The notes under the pieces were generated by a model. That model saw only the letters and a program-made list of their open reading frames with translations, ran no database searches and was not told the DNA's origin. The position numbers and the translations under genes were made by a program. DNA of 64,000 bases, taken from Takakia lepidozioides. Lineage: Eukaryota; Streptophyta; Takakiopsida; Takakiales; Takakiaceae. The DNA lies in assembly GCA_030704615.1 (NCBI GenBank), contig CM060732.1, forward strand, positions 40,095,053-40,159,052. The letters run 5' to 3'. This document shows, in pieces, positions 1 through 11,221 of this stretch (the first letter of the stretch is position 1; the number at the start of each line of letters is the position of its first letter).

Positions 1-159
1 ATGCATGCATTTGCATTGATGTGCAAACACAAATTACCGTGCACTATTATGTTTTGCCTTTAAATTGACACTCCTGAATTCCAATACTGCAAAACGGTTG
101 CCGCCAGTCTCTAGTGTGTTTCCTGCCACCATTCTTGCATTGCAAGCACACTGCTCCCC

Positions 160-420
160 TCCTCCCATCATCCCTCTCTTCGTGTAGTGCTTCGGCCTCT
201 ACTCCCCTGAGCCTGCAGAGGTTCCTTGATCCCCCTCATCCCCCTTCTCATCACAATTGGCCCCCTCATACCCTTGCTTCCCGACGTTGTGCTTAGCTCC
301 CCGTCATCCTCTTCCCATTCAGTGCTCCCCCTCATCCCTTGCGGCTTCGCAATGGACTGATATGCCCGGTCCCCCTCACCGTGCACTGCTCCCCTATGTA
401 TCACCCAAAGAGTTTGCTCA
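160..420. repeat. Degenerate C-rich repeat
   Basis: The plus strand is C-rich with irregular CCCCCTCATCCC-like blocks, a weaker version of the array at 984-1690. The flanking bases 1-160 and 420-984 show no gene I can recognise. An open frame at 487-987 has no known motif and is probably chance. Confidence 0.35.
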
Positions 421-983
421 ACAAGGCAGTGCGGCTGTCATCCGGCGGGGCAATTATTGAAGCCAACGCCTTGTGTTTAGTGACCCATGATGTTTTGTGC
501 GATTCACATTAGTGGTATGAGAGACATTTGTGGTGACCTTGGTGGGAACCATTTGGATTCTCATAGTGTATATAACGTATCGGACACCGTATATGTGGTT
601 TTGAAAGCCATTCTGTCTCATAACCATTATACATTCGCTTCCAACGTGAAGCCACCAATTCAAAGTTCTCCATTTGAAAAGGAGGATACCATTGCATTTG
701 CAAGGCAGTGCACCATAAAACCGATGCTTCAGTATCATCGTCCTTTCAGAGAGCAAATGACATTGTCTTGGACTAAAGCAGAAGTTTGTGGGCTCTGGGT
801 CATCTTCCAACTCTCAGCTCTCAGCCATTGTTGGGCAAATTTCAGATTTTGCTTTGGAGTTTATTTTCAGTTTTTGTTGCGTGCTTATGCACCACTCGTA
901 CATGCAAGAGACGTGACCTTTCATAGTGCAAGACACGGACATGACCTTTCAGAACTTGCCCCTTCACACGTGACTTTTCATCC

Positions 984-1690
984 GTGATCCCCCGATCCTC
1001 CTACTTCCCTGATCCCCCGATCCCCCGATCCCCCGATTCGAAACCCGCTGTCCCTCATCCCCTCATCCCTCGTCCAACTCCCGACATTCCCTCCCTAAAC
1101 CTCTCATCTCCTGCCCTGTTCCCCTGGTTCCCTGATCCCATGGTCTCCCCGCCCGTTCCCCTGGTTCCCTGATCCCCTGATCTCCCCACCCACCCCCCTA
1201 GTTCCCCGATCCCCCTCATCTCCCAGTCTGATCCCCTGATCTCCCCACCCGTTCCCCTGGTTCCCTGATCCCCTGATCTCCCCACCTATTCCCCTGGTTC
1301 CCTGATCCCCGGTTCTCCCCACCCATTCCCCTGCTCTCCCCGCCCATTCCCCTGGTTCCCTGATCCCCTGTTCTCCCTACCCGTTCCCCTGCTCCCCTGA
1401 TCCCCCGATCCCCTGCTCTCCCCGCCCATTCCACTGGTTCCCTGATCTTCCCCACCCATTCCCCTGGTTCCCTGATCCCCTGTTATCCCCACCCGTTCCC
1501 CTGCTCCCCTGATCCCTTACTCTCCCCACCCGTTTCCCTTGTTCCCTGATCCCCTGATCTCCCCGCCTGTTCCCCTGGTTCCCTGATCCCCTAATCTCTC
1601 CCATCCGTTCCCCTACCCCCTCATTCCATGACCCCCTCATCCGCCACATCCCTGGTTCTGATCCACCCCAAGGATCCCCTCACCCCCTCC
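984..1690. repeat. C-rich minisatellite array
   Basis: About 700 bp of imperfect tandem units built from CCCCTGGTTCCCTGATCCCC and TGATCTCCCCACCCGTTCCC blocks, with a period of roughly 35 bp. The strand bias gives overlapping long open frames of Gly/Arg-rich peptides on the minus strand, which I treat as artefacts. The array abuts the downstream end of a minus-strand Ulp1-like gene. Related G-rich arrays lie on the other side, in opposite orientation, at 3030-3530 and 4155-5432, so the arrays may be the long subterminal repeats of one transposon. Confidence 0.8.
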
Positions 1691-2191
1691 CCCTTGATCC
1701 CCTTCATAGCACACTGGACGCCAAAGAAGACACAAATGAGCTTCATTTTTTTTCGTGGGGAATGGAGATACAATAGCTACATCCTCAGCATCTGAGGCAA
1801 ACATATGCGACAGTCTACGCTGCAAGTCAGCATCATCCCAATTATCCACTATCCATCCACAAAGAAAATCCTGCTTTGATACTGTGTACTCACATGTAAA
1901 CCAATGTGCTGTAAAAGTTGCCCCCCATTTTTTTGTGATTTTGGTCTCCAAGTATTTCTGTATGAAAGTTATTACAAAGTAGCCACACTCCCAGCCGCAT
2001 GGTTGTTGTGGCACCTCAGGTTCTAGCCACTTCCATGCCATTATTTCCTTCCAAAGTAATGAGTCTGGTTCGGCTTTGTGTAGGTATGCTCTAAAAGTGC
2101 GAAGACGCGTTTCAAAGGCAAGTCGGCTATGGGATTTGAATGATGTCATGGAATTCAGATGAACAAACTTGGACTTATCAAAAACCATCAA
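1637..2191 (-). pseudogene. Ulp1-like (C48) cysteine protease fragment, transposon type
   Basis: This 184-codon minus-strand frame contains QQPCGWECGYFV, which matches the catalytic Gln...Cys-Gly-x-Phe segment of Ulp1/SENP-type peptidases. Upstream, VHLNSM sits where this family usually has its Asp-Ser motif, here with Asn. The part that would hold the catalytic His is missing, so the domain is truncated at its N-terminus. In plants such proteases are often cargo of Mutator-like or CACTA transposons rather than true SUMO proteases. The frame is separated by stops from the zinc-finger frame at 2267-2832, which reads the same way and probably belonged to the same gene. The last 30 codons run into the C-rich array and are unlikely to be genuine. 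Confidence 0.6.
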
Positions 2192-2266
2192 ACTCCAATG
2201 GCCCCTGCAGAACGCACATGTGTTTGAGGCCAGACACCACTAATGCTTTGCATTCTCCAAATCAAA

Positions 2267-2832
2267 TCAAACCTTTTTTGCCCCCTTCTTTGGTTTGGTG
2301 CGTTCAAAATCGGTGTCGGACTCACTACGGCTAGTCCTCTTTGCAGGGGCAGCCACTTGTGAAGGTGCAGGCGCATCAGGCTTCTTTCTCGCCCCTTTGG
2401 GCTGCTGCTGCCGATCGGTAGGGGACACGTCGTCTCCTGGTACGTGCTGCGCTTCAGGGTTTGTACACCCTCTCAACCTCTCCACAAAATGAGTAAACTG
2501 CTTCGGGAACTCGGCAGTGGGCCAGGGTTTTAGTGGCAACTCAACCTTGTCCCAACCATCCACCATGTTCAACCAAGGACAACCCTCCCCATCAATGACA
2601 TGTCTATTCAACCTAATCTCATCCTTCATGGGCCGCCCACAAAACTTGCACTTATAGGGATTCCTTTGTTTCGCACCATCACAAACTCTGAGGTCTGCCT
2701 CTGCCTCCACTATCATCTCCTCCCACTCAGTTGGCATATACCAGAAATGAACCTCATCCCCTTTCTTAGGTTTGTGCCAAAAACCAGCATACTATCCTCC
2801 GGGGGAACAACCTTAGGCCTAGTCTTCACCAT
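2267..2832 (-). pseudogene. Zinc-finger protein, 5' part of the Ulp1 transposon gene, frameshifted
   Basis: A start at 2832 (MVKTRPKVVPPEDS) opens a frame that must shift by one base in the GGGG run near 2753 to continue into the frame that ends at 2267. The joined part has a Cys-x2-Cys...His...Cys pattern (YKCKFCGRPM, then H and GEGC) typical of a small C2HC finger. A basic, Pro/Ala/Lys-rich tail follows. This arrangement suits a DNA-binding N-terminus. The low-complexity tail ends about 75 bp before the protease fragment at 1637-2191. I infer one decayed transposon gene. The exact family is not recognised. Confidence 0.5.
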
Positions 2833-3029
2833 CGGCAACGAGCACACGACGCCGAAATACACAAAAGTAAAAGCAAGGAACGGAAGCCAGAGAAAACAAG
2901 GAAGAGCACACGGATTGCAACGAACAAAAGGAAAACACAACGCATAGACAACAAAGATGATATGAGTAGAACAGCTGAAAAACAACAACGAAGAGCCGCC
3001 ACCGAAGAGTCGCTTCGCGAGGAAGACAT

Positions 3030-3530
3030 TCCGCACATGCAGTGAACCTAGGGGACCGGGCACGTGGGGGAGCAGGGGATCAGTCGATGGACACATGGCG
3101 ACAGCTCCAGACTGGGGATCACTGATGCCGACACGTGGGAAGATTTGGGCGGTCATAAGGGGGAGCAGGCATGCGGAGATGTGAAGGGGGAGCGAACCCC
3201 TAGGCGGTGTTAGAACATGGGGATCAAAGTAGGGGGACCAGACACGTGGGGGGATGTTAGTAGAGGGGAGCAGGCATGTGCGGAGAGTACTGGATGTGAC
3301 ATGCATAGTGATTCTGTGGTCAGGGAGGTGACACGTGGGCATCGAAGATAGGGGGAGCAGCGGGGGGACCAGACAGTGGGGGAGCAGAAACTCGTGAGGG
3401 ATTGGATGTTTGGGGATTTTGCAAGTGAGGGATTGAGGGAGGGAGTCAACTCATGAGAGGGAGGGAGACAACTCGTGAGAGGAAGGGGACCAAAACTGTA
3501 GGGGTAGGGAGCATGAGAAGATAGCGTTGT
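3030..3530. repeat. G-rich degenerate repeat
   Basis: GGGGGAGCAGGGGATCAG-like blocks recur, often next to GACACGTGG. This is the strand-opposite counterpart of the C-rich array at 984-1690 and lies just upstream of the zinc-finger gene start at 2832. Open frames across it on the minus strand look like composition artefacts. From 3540 to 4150 I see only A-rich and purine-rich DNA (a GAAGAACAAGAA tract near 3890-3920). Confidence 0.5.
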
Positions 3531-4154
3531 GTAGGACGAGTAAAACACCATGCTAGGTCGAAAAAGAAATCCATATAAGTGCTTGCATTATGAGCTGGCC
3601 GGTATACAACCATCTTGGACTCTGCAACCTCCATCAATCCTATTCAGCTGCCCGATATGCAACCGTGTTCGATTCTGCAACACACAGATGTTTACATGTC
3701 AATCTAGCAAGGTAAGAAGTATGAAAAAAAAAACATGAAGTTGAGGCTAAGTTTAATATGCGAAAGCTACTATAGTTACAAATCCTCATCACCCTGCACA
3801 TGGGATTTGGTGCAGCCTATGCCAATCCTGTACTTCAGCTTTCAAAACAACAAACAACAAACAACAAAGAGGAAAACAAGAAAGATCAACAAAAGAAGAA
3901 CAAGAAGAACAAGAAGTGAAGAAGAAAACCCCATGTATGCATTGTATGCAAGACGTTCGTCGCAAGAGAATCACAAACGCCATAGAGCGCACACGATTCA
4001 GGCCCTGGCAAGTCATCCCAAACCCGTCGAAGTAGGAGCACGAACAAGCACGACACCTGGAAACCCTCAACCATGGAGATGGAGAACCCTACCTCCACGA
4101 CAAAGTGAACAACACATGCAGGTCCACGTGGTGCGATACCCACCGTTCGAAATG

Positions 4155-5432
4155 GAAGGGATTTGGGGATTGGTCAAAGGGGGATCAAAGCAGGAGATTG
4201 GCGGCAAGACCTGGGAGGGGGATGGACAACCGGGGGAGCGCCACGCAGTGGACCATTGCGCAAAACAATCAGACGGCGGGGGGACGGCCACATGACGTTG
4301 AAGAGGGCCAAGGGGGATCAGTCCCCCGGGGAGAGCAGGGGATCGGGAACGGATCGACATTGGGGGTGCCGCCACGTGGTCGAGGGGACGGCGCGGCGAC
4401 GGGGGGATCGACGACGAGGGGACCGCGACGTGGCCCACGGGTCATGGAGGGCACCGTGGAGCAGCACGTGGCGGAAAATGTGGGGAGGGGGATCAGTCCC
4501 TGGGAGGAGGGGATCAACCTTGGCGGGGGGGAGCAACAGTGCGGGGATTGTGCCATCCATGGTCGAAGGCCCGGGGGACCGCGCCTGGGCTCGGGGGATC
4601 AGGCCTCTGACCGTTGGAGGGATCGACGGCAGGGGGGATTGCGATGTGGCGTGTCACTGTGAACGACAATGGTTTCAGGTAAGATTGATGGGCAGGGGAT
4701 CAACGGTTCGAGGAGCACCACGTGGCGCGCGATTGGGAGTGGGGGATCACTCCCTACCTGGACGGGGGATCAACCCACTTGCGGGGGAACGGCTCCGATG
4801 GGATGAGGGGATCAATGGCGGGGGGAGCGCCACGTGGCGGTGGACGTGTCATCGGGCCTTCATCCGGCCATCGTCGTTTTTGAGGGTGGATGGATGCGTA
4901 GGGGATCGACGGTTCGGGGGAGCACACGAGGCGGGCGATTAGGGATGGGGGATCACTGCCGGTCCGGAGGGGGGATCAAGCTAGGTCGGGGGTGCGGCGA
5001 CGTCTCGGGGGATCACGCCGTGGATGGGAGGAGGGGATCGATGGTGGGGGGAGCGGATGGACGCGTCATGGGGCCTTCATCCGGCCGTCATCCATCCCCT
5101 GCGCGGGGGCGGGGCGGGGGGCGGATGACACACATCATCCACTTAATTGAGGTTGGATGGATAGGGAGGGGATGGACGGTTCGGGGGAGCGCCACGTGGC
5201 TGGAGATGGGGGGTGGGGGATCACTCCCACACTGGACGGGGGATCAACCCAGTGAGGGGATCCACAGCGGGGTGCTGCCACATGGCTGGAGATTGGGCGG
5301 TGGTGTGGGGCGCCGCGTGGCCAGTGGTGGGGCGGGGGTCAGGGGTCCCGGGCGGGGGCGGGCGGGAGGGCGTGGGGGGGGTGGGGGGGGGGGGCGGGGT
5401 GCAGCAGGCGAGCGGTAAGGGGGTGGGGATGA
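4155..5432. repeat. G-rich minisatellite array with G-quadruplex potential
   Basis: Long imperfect array of GGGGGATCAAC, GGTTCGGGGGAGC and GCCACGTGGC modules. The GC-rich tip at 5320-5420 has many runs of four or more G, including one of about 12, and should be able to form G-quadruplexes. Several overlapping open frames of up to 259 codons cross the array in all frames. They have Gly/Arg/Ala-biased composition and no domain, so I did not call genes. Confidence 0.7.
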
Positions 5433-5653
5433 TTTGACATGGGGCGTCCAGCTCGCCGACAAGGCTGCCGGAGCGGGGGTTCCGGGCTGTACCTCGCGGG
5501 CCGTACCTGTCAGCTCACACGCTTGCAATAAAATCAAGCCACATCCATATTGGGACCTATGTCTTATGTCGGGGAGGGTATGTCCAGCCCCAATGGCCCG
5601 CCACTATTTCTTACCACATGTAGGGCGGCTCGACCCTATTCTTTATTTTAAGG

Positions 5654-5812
5654 AATTGGCTAGATGATGTGCAGACGGATTGCAAGGTGGTTTCGCGCGG
5701 GATCAAGGATTTCTTTTTGTCGGAAGACAATTTGATTGATGAATATGAGGACCTCATTGCAGATGCTGGTTTATTTGATGATGAGGATTGCAATCAGTCT
5801 TCTTTTAACTAA
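5654..5812 (+). other. Possible C-terminal exon of an unrecognised protein
   Basis: From 5654 the plus strand reads 52 codons ending in TAA. The peptide starts NWLDDVQTDCKVV and is rich in acidic residues (EYEDLIADAGLFDDED) with plausible codon use. It has no methionine start and stops just upstream, so it would have to be the tail of a spliced or decayed gene. I do not recognise the family. It may be transposon debris. Confidence 0.25.
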
Positions 5813-5939
5813 GCTTGCTTCAATTTGGATACTAAAATCTGCAACGTTGTTATTATGTAATGCAAAGACTGAATTTTGCAACATAATAATTAATTTCTTT
5901 GTGAAATCAACTGAAATCTTCTAAATTCAATACATATTA

Positions 5940-7200
5940 GTTAATTTCAATTTTAATTATTTATACCCGAGTTGATAACCGGCTGGTATTAGACTGGAAT
6001 ACCCATCCTATTTATACCCGTCCACACATCGAAAATCATACTACTATTGAGAACCGGTGGGTATTAATCCTTAAGTTCCCAAACTTTTTTTTGACTTTTT
6101 ACCAATTCTGGGTACCCAGCTGCAGTAAATTACCCCTAGAATCCTACCAAAAATCATCCAGAGATTCCAGCCTTATAGCAGTGGGCCCACCCACCTCATT
6201 TATGCATGAAGTACCAAAAATGAGCCAAGTCCACCGTGGAAATTGTGAGATTATAACATTGGCAAGGACCTCAAATATCAGGTCCCAAAGAAAAAGTGAG
6301 AAAGAAATTGGTTTGACCAAAAACCTAGCTTTATTGCTTGCCCCCAGACCCACCATTTCCAAATCAATAGTGGAGTGGCTATAACCCCACTAAATTGCAG
6401 GTCCAACTGATTTTTTCACCTATGGTTGTTTTGCATGCAATTACATAGGGGTTGAAATCTCAAAATTGACAAGAGAAAATGTGCCTCCAAATGAAGTGTT
6501 TTTTTTTCTACAAATTTTTTAAAAGCCAATGGTGGATGTGTGTATGTAATGCTCATACACCACAAAGTAAAGTGTTTTTTCTAAAATTGCTAATTTTCTG
6601 TCAAAAATGGTCTTCGGAGTGCACTTTGCACTTGGCGTTATACTCTCTCAATACGGTACATATGGCCGACTTCACCTTGGTGGTTTTCGTTCTCGCAAAT
6701 TTTTCGCTGCGGAGATCAATTATGAAATCCATGACAAAGAACTTCTATCGATTATCGATGCTTTTAAGGAGTGACGTCATCTATTGGAGGTTTTGGGCTT
6801 GTTTACCTGCCACGTCAACGGTCAACAAGCCCTTTTCAGGCAAAAAAACGTAAATGAGAGATCTAAGATATTTTATTTTGTAAGTCGTAGCTTTTGTTTT
6901 TTTTTAACTTTGTTTTTTACATCATACTCGAGACAAATCCCTTGTCATTAAAGCTTCAGGAGTGGGCCCCATCAGATTAGATCTGAAAAAAATAGGTCCA
7001 ACTGCAAATTCAAAGTGACCCGATTAAAGGTTGCTTGGGGTTAAAATTGAGGGAATCCTTTAATACTATGGAACCGGCTAGTATTGCAAATTAATTTCTT
7101 TTCAATACCTGGAGCTGGTATTAAAAAAAGTACACCAGCCCAACACTGGTAGGTACAGAGGCAACCATGAAGTTCACTTGAATTGTCTCACCCTTAAATG
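5940..7200. other. TE debris with dispersed ACCGG/TGGTATT motifs
   Basis: Short motifs such as AACCGGCTGGTATT and AACCGGTGGGTATTAA recur near 5976, 6052, 7073 and 7110-7150. This resembles the subterminal repeats of CACTA-type elements, though I could not define ends or a target duplication. The only coding relic I see inside is a gypsy RNase H piece at 6655-6830. Confidence 0.3.
6655..6830 (+). pseudogene. Ty3/gypsy RNase H relic
   Basis: Read from 6661, the plus strand gives SRKFFAAEINYEIHDKELLS followed by IIDAFKE, a stop and RHLLE. This is the characteristic RNase H stretch of Ty3/gypsy polyproteins, where 'AAEINYEIHDKELL' precedes 'AF.EWRHLLEG'. A TGA replaces the expected Trp. Nothing else of the element is recognisable nearby, so this is an old fragment. 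Confidence 0.6.
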
Positions 7201-7886
7201 GAGAATTGGTTCACTTTGACTGCGAGAATGTGCTTGTTGGGGACGCGCGATCCCCTCCGAAATGGACGGCCGCGCTATTTTGACGATAGAGCGCCAAAAA
7301 ACCCTGCTGCTGGGTGCACACGACAGCAGTGAGATTTTGGAAGATGTACTGTTTCAAGAGCCAGACCACAACAGGTCGAAGGACCTGCCATCCTGCTCTG
7401 AAGTCAACAATATCGCTGTTTATGATCTGTTGATCCCCAAGGTGATCCTGGATTTGCAGTTTTGACCGGTCCGAGCTGACCATGAAGTTTACAGGTCTTC
7501 ATATGCAATAGTTTGGTAGTAGTCATCCTGGCTGTTATGCCCATGATTCACCTCTGCCACCGTTTACGTGGAGCTTCGTCCATACTTCCATGTGGAATCA
7601 CTGTTCTGAAAAGCTCGGACTCCTAATGAGTCTCTAGTTACGTGCAAGCTCATGTCAAGATTGCAGCTTAGAGAGTTTTGACCGGTCAGTCATGCCTATA
7701 GATTTACTGTCGTCATGGCTTCCGTCTTCATGATATAGTGGTAGATTCATGTGGGCCGTGGTGCCCACTTATCTTTGAAAACCCATAATCTGGCTCTAAC
7801 TGTCTCGTATGGCTTTCGCATCCAGTATGTAAAAAGGGCAGGCTTGAGAACAGATAGAATTTGAGGCATAATTTACCGCTCGTATC

Positions 7887-8771
7887 ATGTCGGACCTCGG
7901 AGATCTCTTCAAAGGCTTGTGGTTTTGTCTGCCAGTGGTTATCCTCCTTCTCATAAGGATACTCCGAATAATTATAGCGCAAAATTCGGCAGTTGATGAA
8001 ACACAGCTGGTACGAGACCCTTCCAGTTCTTCCGGACTAACGAGGGCTGTTGTGGAATCACTTCCCACCTTCCAGTATATTTCGAAATCTACGAAGGATG
8101 CACTCGAGTGTGCTATCTGTTTGGAAGATTTTAAGGAGAACGAAGCGGGACGCTTGCTGCCCAAATGCGCCCACAGCTTCCATGTTGAATGTATTGACAT
8201 GTGGTTTCATTCTCATTCAAATTGCCCTGTGTGTAGGACTAGCGTCCGGCCTGCCCTAGCATCCCAAAGGCATGGATTTGAGCAGGATCTAGAAACTACC
8301 CAGCGAGCTTCTGCTCAAAGGCTTAGCACATCTTCACGAAGTGGAGCTACTCTTCAAGGTCTGGCCTCTCTGCACCCAAGCAGCTTAGTAACCAGCTCCA
8401 CGCATGATCAATGTGCACTGCCCAATTTCGATCAAAGCCGAGCGGCTGCGGAGAGCATGGCGAAGGCAGAGGTGGTGTCCAGGACAGCAGCAACTCAGAA
8501 AGTACCAGGTACAGTTGGGCAGGAGTCGGATCGGATTTCAACAATCGAGCGATTTCACCAAATGTCCACCATGAGATATCCTTGGAACTTAGCCTCTCAA
8601 CAGCCGGGCAGCGTGCAATACCCAGCAAATGTGCTTTTTTGGCTTCAGTGCCAGACATGTGCTCAATCAAGCTCTCCCCTGGGGACGAAGACAGAGCCTA
8701 TGTCACCAATACTCCATGTTTCCATCGACATACCCCGGCAGTCTGACTTTCCTGGGTCCGCTGTGGAATGA
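7887..8771 (+). CDS. RING-H2 finger protein, ATL type (E3 ubiquitin ligase)
   Basis: A 294-residue single-exon frame. A hydrophobic membrane segment spans about residues 11-31 (LWFCLPVVILLLIRILRIII). A GLD-like motif follows near residue 50 (GLTRAVVESLPTF), then a complete RING-H2 domain with zinc ligands C75, C78, C94, H96, H99, C102, C113 and C116. This order of membrane helix, GLD and RING-H2 defines plant ATL ubiquitin ligases, which usually sit in membranes and recruit an E2 to ubiquitinate substrates. The Ser/Gln-rich C-terminal 170 residues have no known domain. The ATG at 7887 was chosen because it sits directly before the membrane helix. A related gene lies 1.9 kb downstream in the same direction. 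Substrate is unknown. Confidence 0.85.
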   Translation: MSDLGDLFKGLWFCLPVVILLLIRILRIIIAQNSAVDETQLVRDPSSSSGLTRAVVESLPTFQYISKSTKDALECAICLEDFKENEAGRLLPKCAHSFHVECIDMWFHSHSNCPVCRTSVRPALASQRHGFEQDLETTQRASAQRLSTSSRSGATLQGLASLHPSSLVTSSTHDQCALPNFDQSRAAAESMAKAEVVSRTAATQKVPGTVGQESDRISTIERFHQMSTMRYPWNLASQQPGSVQYPANVLFWLQCQTCAQSSSPLGTKTEPMSPILHVSIDIPRQSDFPGSAVE

Positions 8772-10380
8772 AGTCTCTCTGCTCCACTCCCACATCACCA
8801 TGGGCTCGTCTGAAGGATTTGGGAAAAAGATTCCGACATCGGACGGACGTCATCTCAGTGTTTCGTGTTGAACAGGGGTATCCTTCATTGGCGCCACCAA
8901 CAAGCCATTTTGGAGATTCCTGTGTCGTACGTCCTGGCATCTCTGCAATATAAGACACCCTGCGCAATGTAAGCACCTGATTTGCCGTTGAGCTAGTGAA
9001 GCTTGTCCTCAGGAATCCAAAGTATCTGAGCCAAGGGATTCAAACAAATCCCGTATACGGTCCTCATTCCAAAAATTCATTCATGCCCAGTGTGTTTGGA
9101 GTTACGCATGCAATTATACATGAACCATGCACCCACCCACATTCAACAAGCCAACCCCTGTTCCTGGCTGGCTGCACAACGTAATTTTGTACATCCTTTA
9201 GTCTCCTAGGTAGTCCCTTCCTTGAAACCCATTAGACCAGCAGCTGCCTATACAACCAAGTAGCTCGCCTGAAGTGGGCTACAATTGTAGCCCAACTGTA
9301 TGATATCCATGGAAGGAGAATTGCAATCAGGTCAGGATGATCATGTATAACAGCAAGTCTGGACAAACATTCATGCGTTTTGTTGACAAAGCTCGCGTAT
9401 TGCTGCATTCGGATGTGTTTTCTTTGAGCAATGTGTTGAAATTCATGATTTTCTGACCTACATATTTCAAACTACATCCAGTCCAGTTGCCTGGTCAAGA
9501 TCGCATGCTATAGAACCCTTGTGTGTGAGTACTTATAAGTATGTCTGGTCATGAACCCTAGCTACAAGAATTTTCATGGTGCTCACAAAGGAACACCAAT
9601 CTGAACTGGAACACTAGCAGTACGTAGAACGATTGGTGACTCAAAGGAAAATCAAACCCGTGTGGCTAGTGCGACGCAAGCTTTGGTATGGCGAGCTGAC
9701 TACAGTGGAATCATGCCCAGGCTACCCTATATAGCATGAAATTGAAAACATGATGCCAAAAACATGATGAACATGGTGGAATCACAACACATCCATATGG
9801 ATTGGACACCCTGTATGTGGCCACAAGCAACAAAGCCGAGGGGATTTTTCAGAGCATTGAAGCCTGCATAGCGCCTCACTTGAGCAAGAGCTGCTTCCTG
9901 CAAGTTACACATATTTTCGAGCGATACCAAATTTCCAAGCATATTGACAGGGCCGCTCTCCTTACACCAGCATCGCACTAGGTATCTGCGCCACACCAGT
10001 ATCCCATGAGACACTCCTGACCAGTATCTTTCTATTCATTGTATTCATGACCGATAGATCTTTAGCTACATTTGACAGACATGGCTTAGACTTTCGAATG
10101 CTGTAAAAAGCCTTTTGGGACATCCATTTATGGGCTCTAGACATCCACTAGTACATTGAGAATACTTGAGGTTGATGCATATCTGAAAAGAATATCCAGG
10201 TGTCATTGAAATGAATACTTGGGGCAGACAGACAACTATGTCCTGAATTGCCCGTTCACTTGAGTAGCATATGTCTCGAACCCATGAGGTCTCTAGATAG
10301 ACTCTCCTACACCACAAGGTTAGGCCATAGCAATCCAGAATTTTCATGTTACAACCACTGCGCTGCCGTTTTAGTATGTA
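8772..10380. other. Intergenic, no gene recognised
   Basis: Moderately AT-rich DNA between the two RING-H2 genes. The short open frames here have no recognisable motif and no supporting splice structure. It probably holds the 3' end of the first gene and the promoter of the second, but I could not place a convincing TATA box or polyadenylation signal. Confidence 0.4.
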
Positions 10381-10654
10381 GCTCTCCCAATCCGAGTCCG
10401 ATCCTTATTTAGCTCACTTTTTCCTTTCAGCCTCTTTTGCCTTTCAGCAAAAGATGCTTAATTTAACAACGATGAATCCTTCAAATAGCACACACGCTAA
10501 GTTGTGGCCCCTATCCTCTACATCCCCCATTTGCCATGTGAGGTTGAGGTCTGTAGGTCTACACAAGTTTGTATGTAATTTCAACGATATATCAGCGGTG
10601 CGTGAGCGCAGGAGTTGTGTACGTGAGTCCAGCTCTTTTGAGGAGTTTTGTGCA

Positions 10655-11221
10655 ATGTCGTCGTTCCTGGGCCAAGTTGTAGAGCTGTCTGAGGTCATAT
10701 CGGTGCTGGTTATCCTTCTCGCTGTTCTTTCTGTTTGCTGGGATTGCTTGTGGCCGCGGGAGCCGGAGGAAGAGATTGACTGGCCTATTGGGGAGTCTCC
10801 TTTTTATTCGGAATCTGTGTGGCTGGCAGCCTGGGAATCAGCCCAGGGTTCAGATACTGTCATGGGGCTGGAAAAGGCCTTTAAGGATTCACTTCCCAGT
10901 TTTCTTTACAATTGGAAAGCTCGCGAGGATAAAATAGAGGGCTGTGTTATCTGTTTGGAAGATTATAAGGAGAACGACTTTCTACGTCTGCTGCCCAATT
11001 GCAACCATTTCTTCCATGGGAAGTGCATCGACATGTGGTTAAGTCCTAGTAATTCAACGTGCCCTATTTGTCGAACAAGTGTTATGCGACATGCAGACAT
11101 AGCGATCCGTCTGGATAATGTTCATACAGGCTCTGTGGCTGAACGCATTGAGGGAGAGGCCATGGTAAACGCACCATCGAGCCAAGAGCTGCAGGCAGAG
11201 ACGCTCCAACACCCGAGATAA
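10655..11221 (+). CDS. RING-H2 finger protein, ATL type (E3 ubiquitin ligase)
   Basis: The ATG at 10655 gives 188 residues. A membrane segment lies at about 14-29 (EVISVLVILLAVLSVCW), an acidic linker at 36-42, a GLD-like motif at 71-83 (GLEKAFKDSLPSF), and a RING-H2 domain with ligands C97, C100, C116, H118, H121, C124, C136 and C139. An in-frame upstream ATG at 10454 would add 67 residues, but those are hydrophilic and unlike ATL N-termini, so I prefer 10655. The RING shares LEDYKEND and CIDMW with the neighbour at 7887, so the two are likely tandem paralogues. Expected role is membrane-anchored ubiquitin ligase. Confidence 0.85.
   Translation: MSSFLGQVVELSEVISVLVILLAVLSVCWDCLWPREPEEEIDWPIGESPFYSESVWLAAWESAQGSDTVMGLEKAFKDSLPSFLYNWKAREDKIEGCVICLEDYKENDFLRLLPNCNHFFHGKCIDMWLSPSNSTCPICRTSVMRHADIAIRLDNVHTGSVAERIEGEAMVNAPSSQELQAETLQHPR

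Noticed and set aside
487-987. 166-codon plus-strand frame as a gene
   Set aside because: No domain, no splice support, overlapped by an open frame on the other strand.
1055-1649. Minus-strand Gly/Arg-rich repeat proteins
   Set aside because: They are translations of the minisatellite in all three frames, with no independent support.
1637-2191. A genuine host SUMO protease
   Set aside because: Missing catalytic His region, transposon-like neighbours and read-through into a minisatellite point to a broken transposon gene.
4105-5437. Overlapping open frames of 185-259 codons in the G-rich array
   Set aside because: Open in several frames at once, Gly/Arg/Ala-biased and produced by the repeat itself; no domain.
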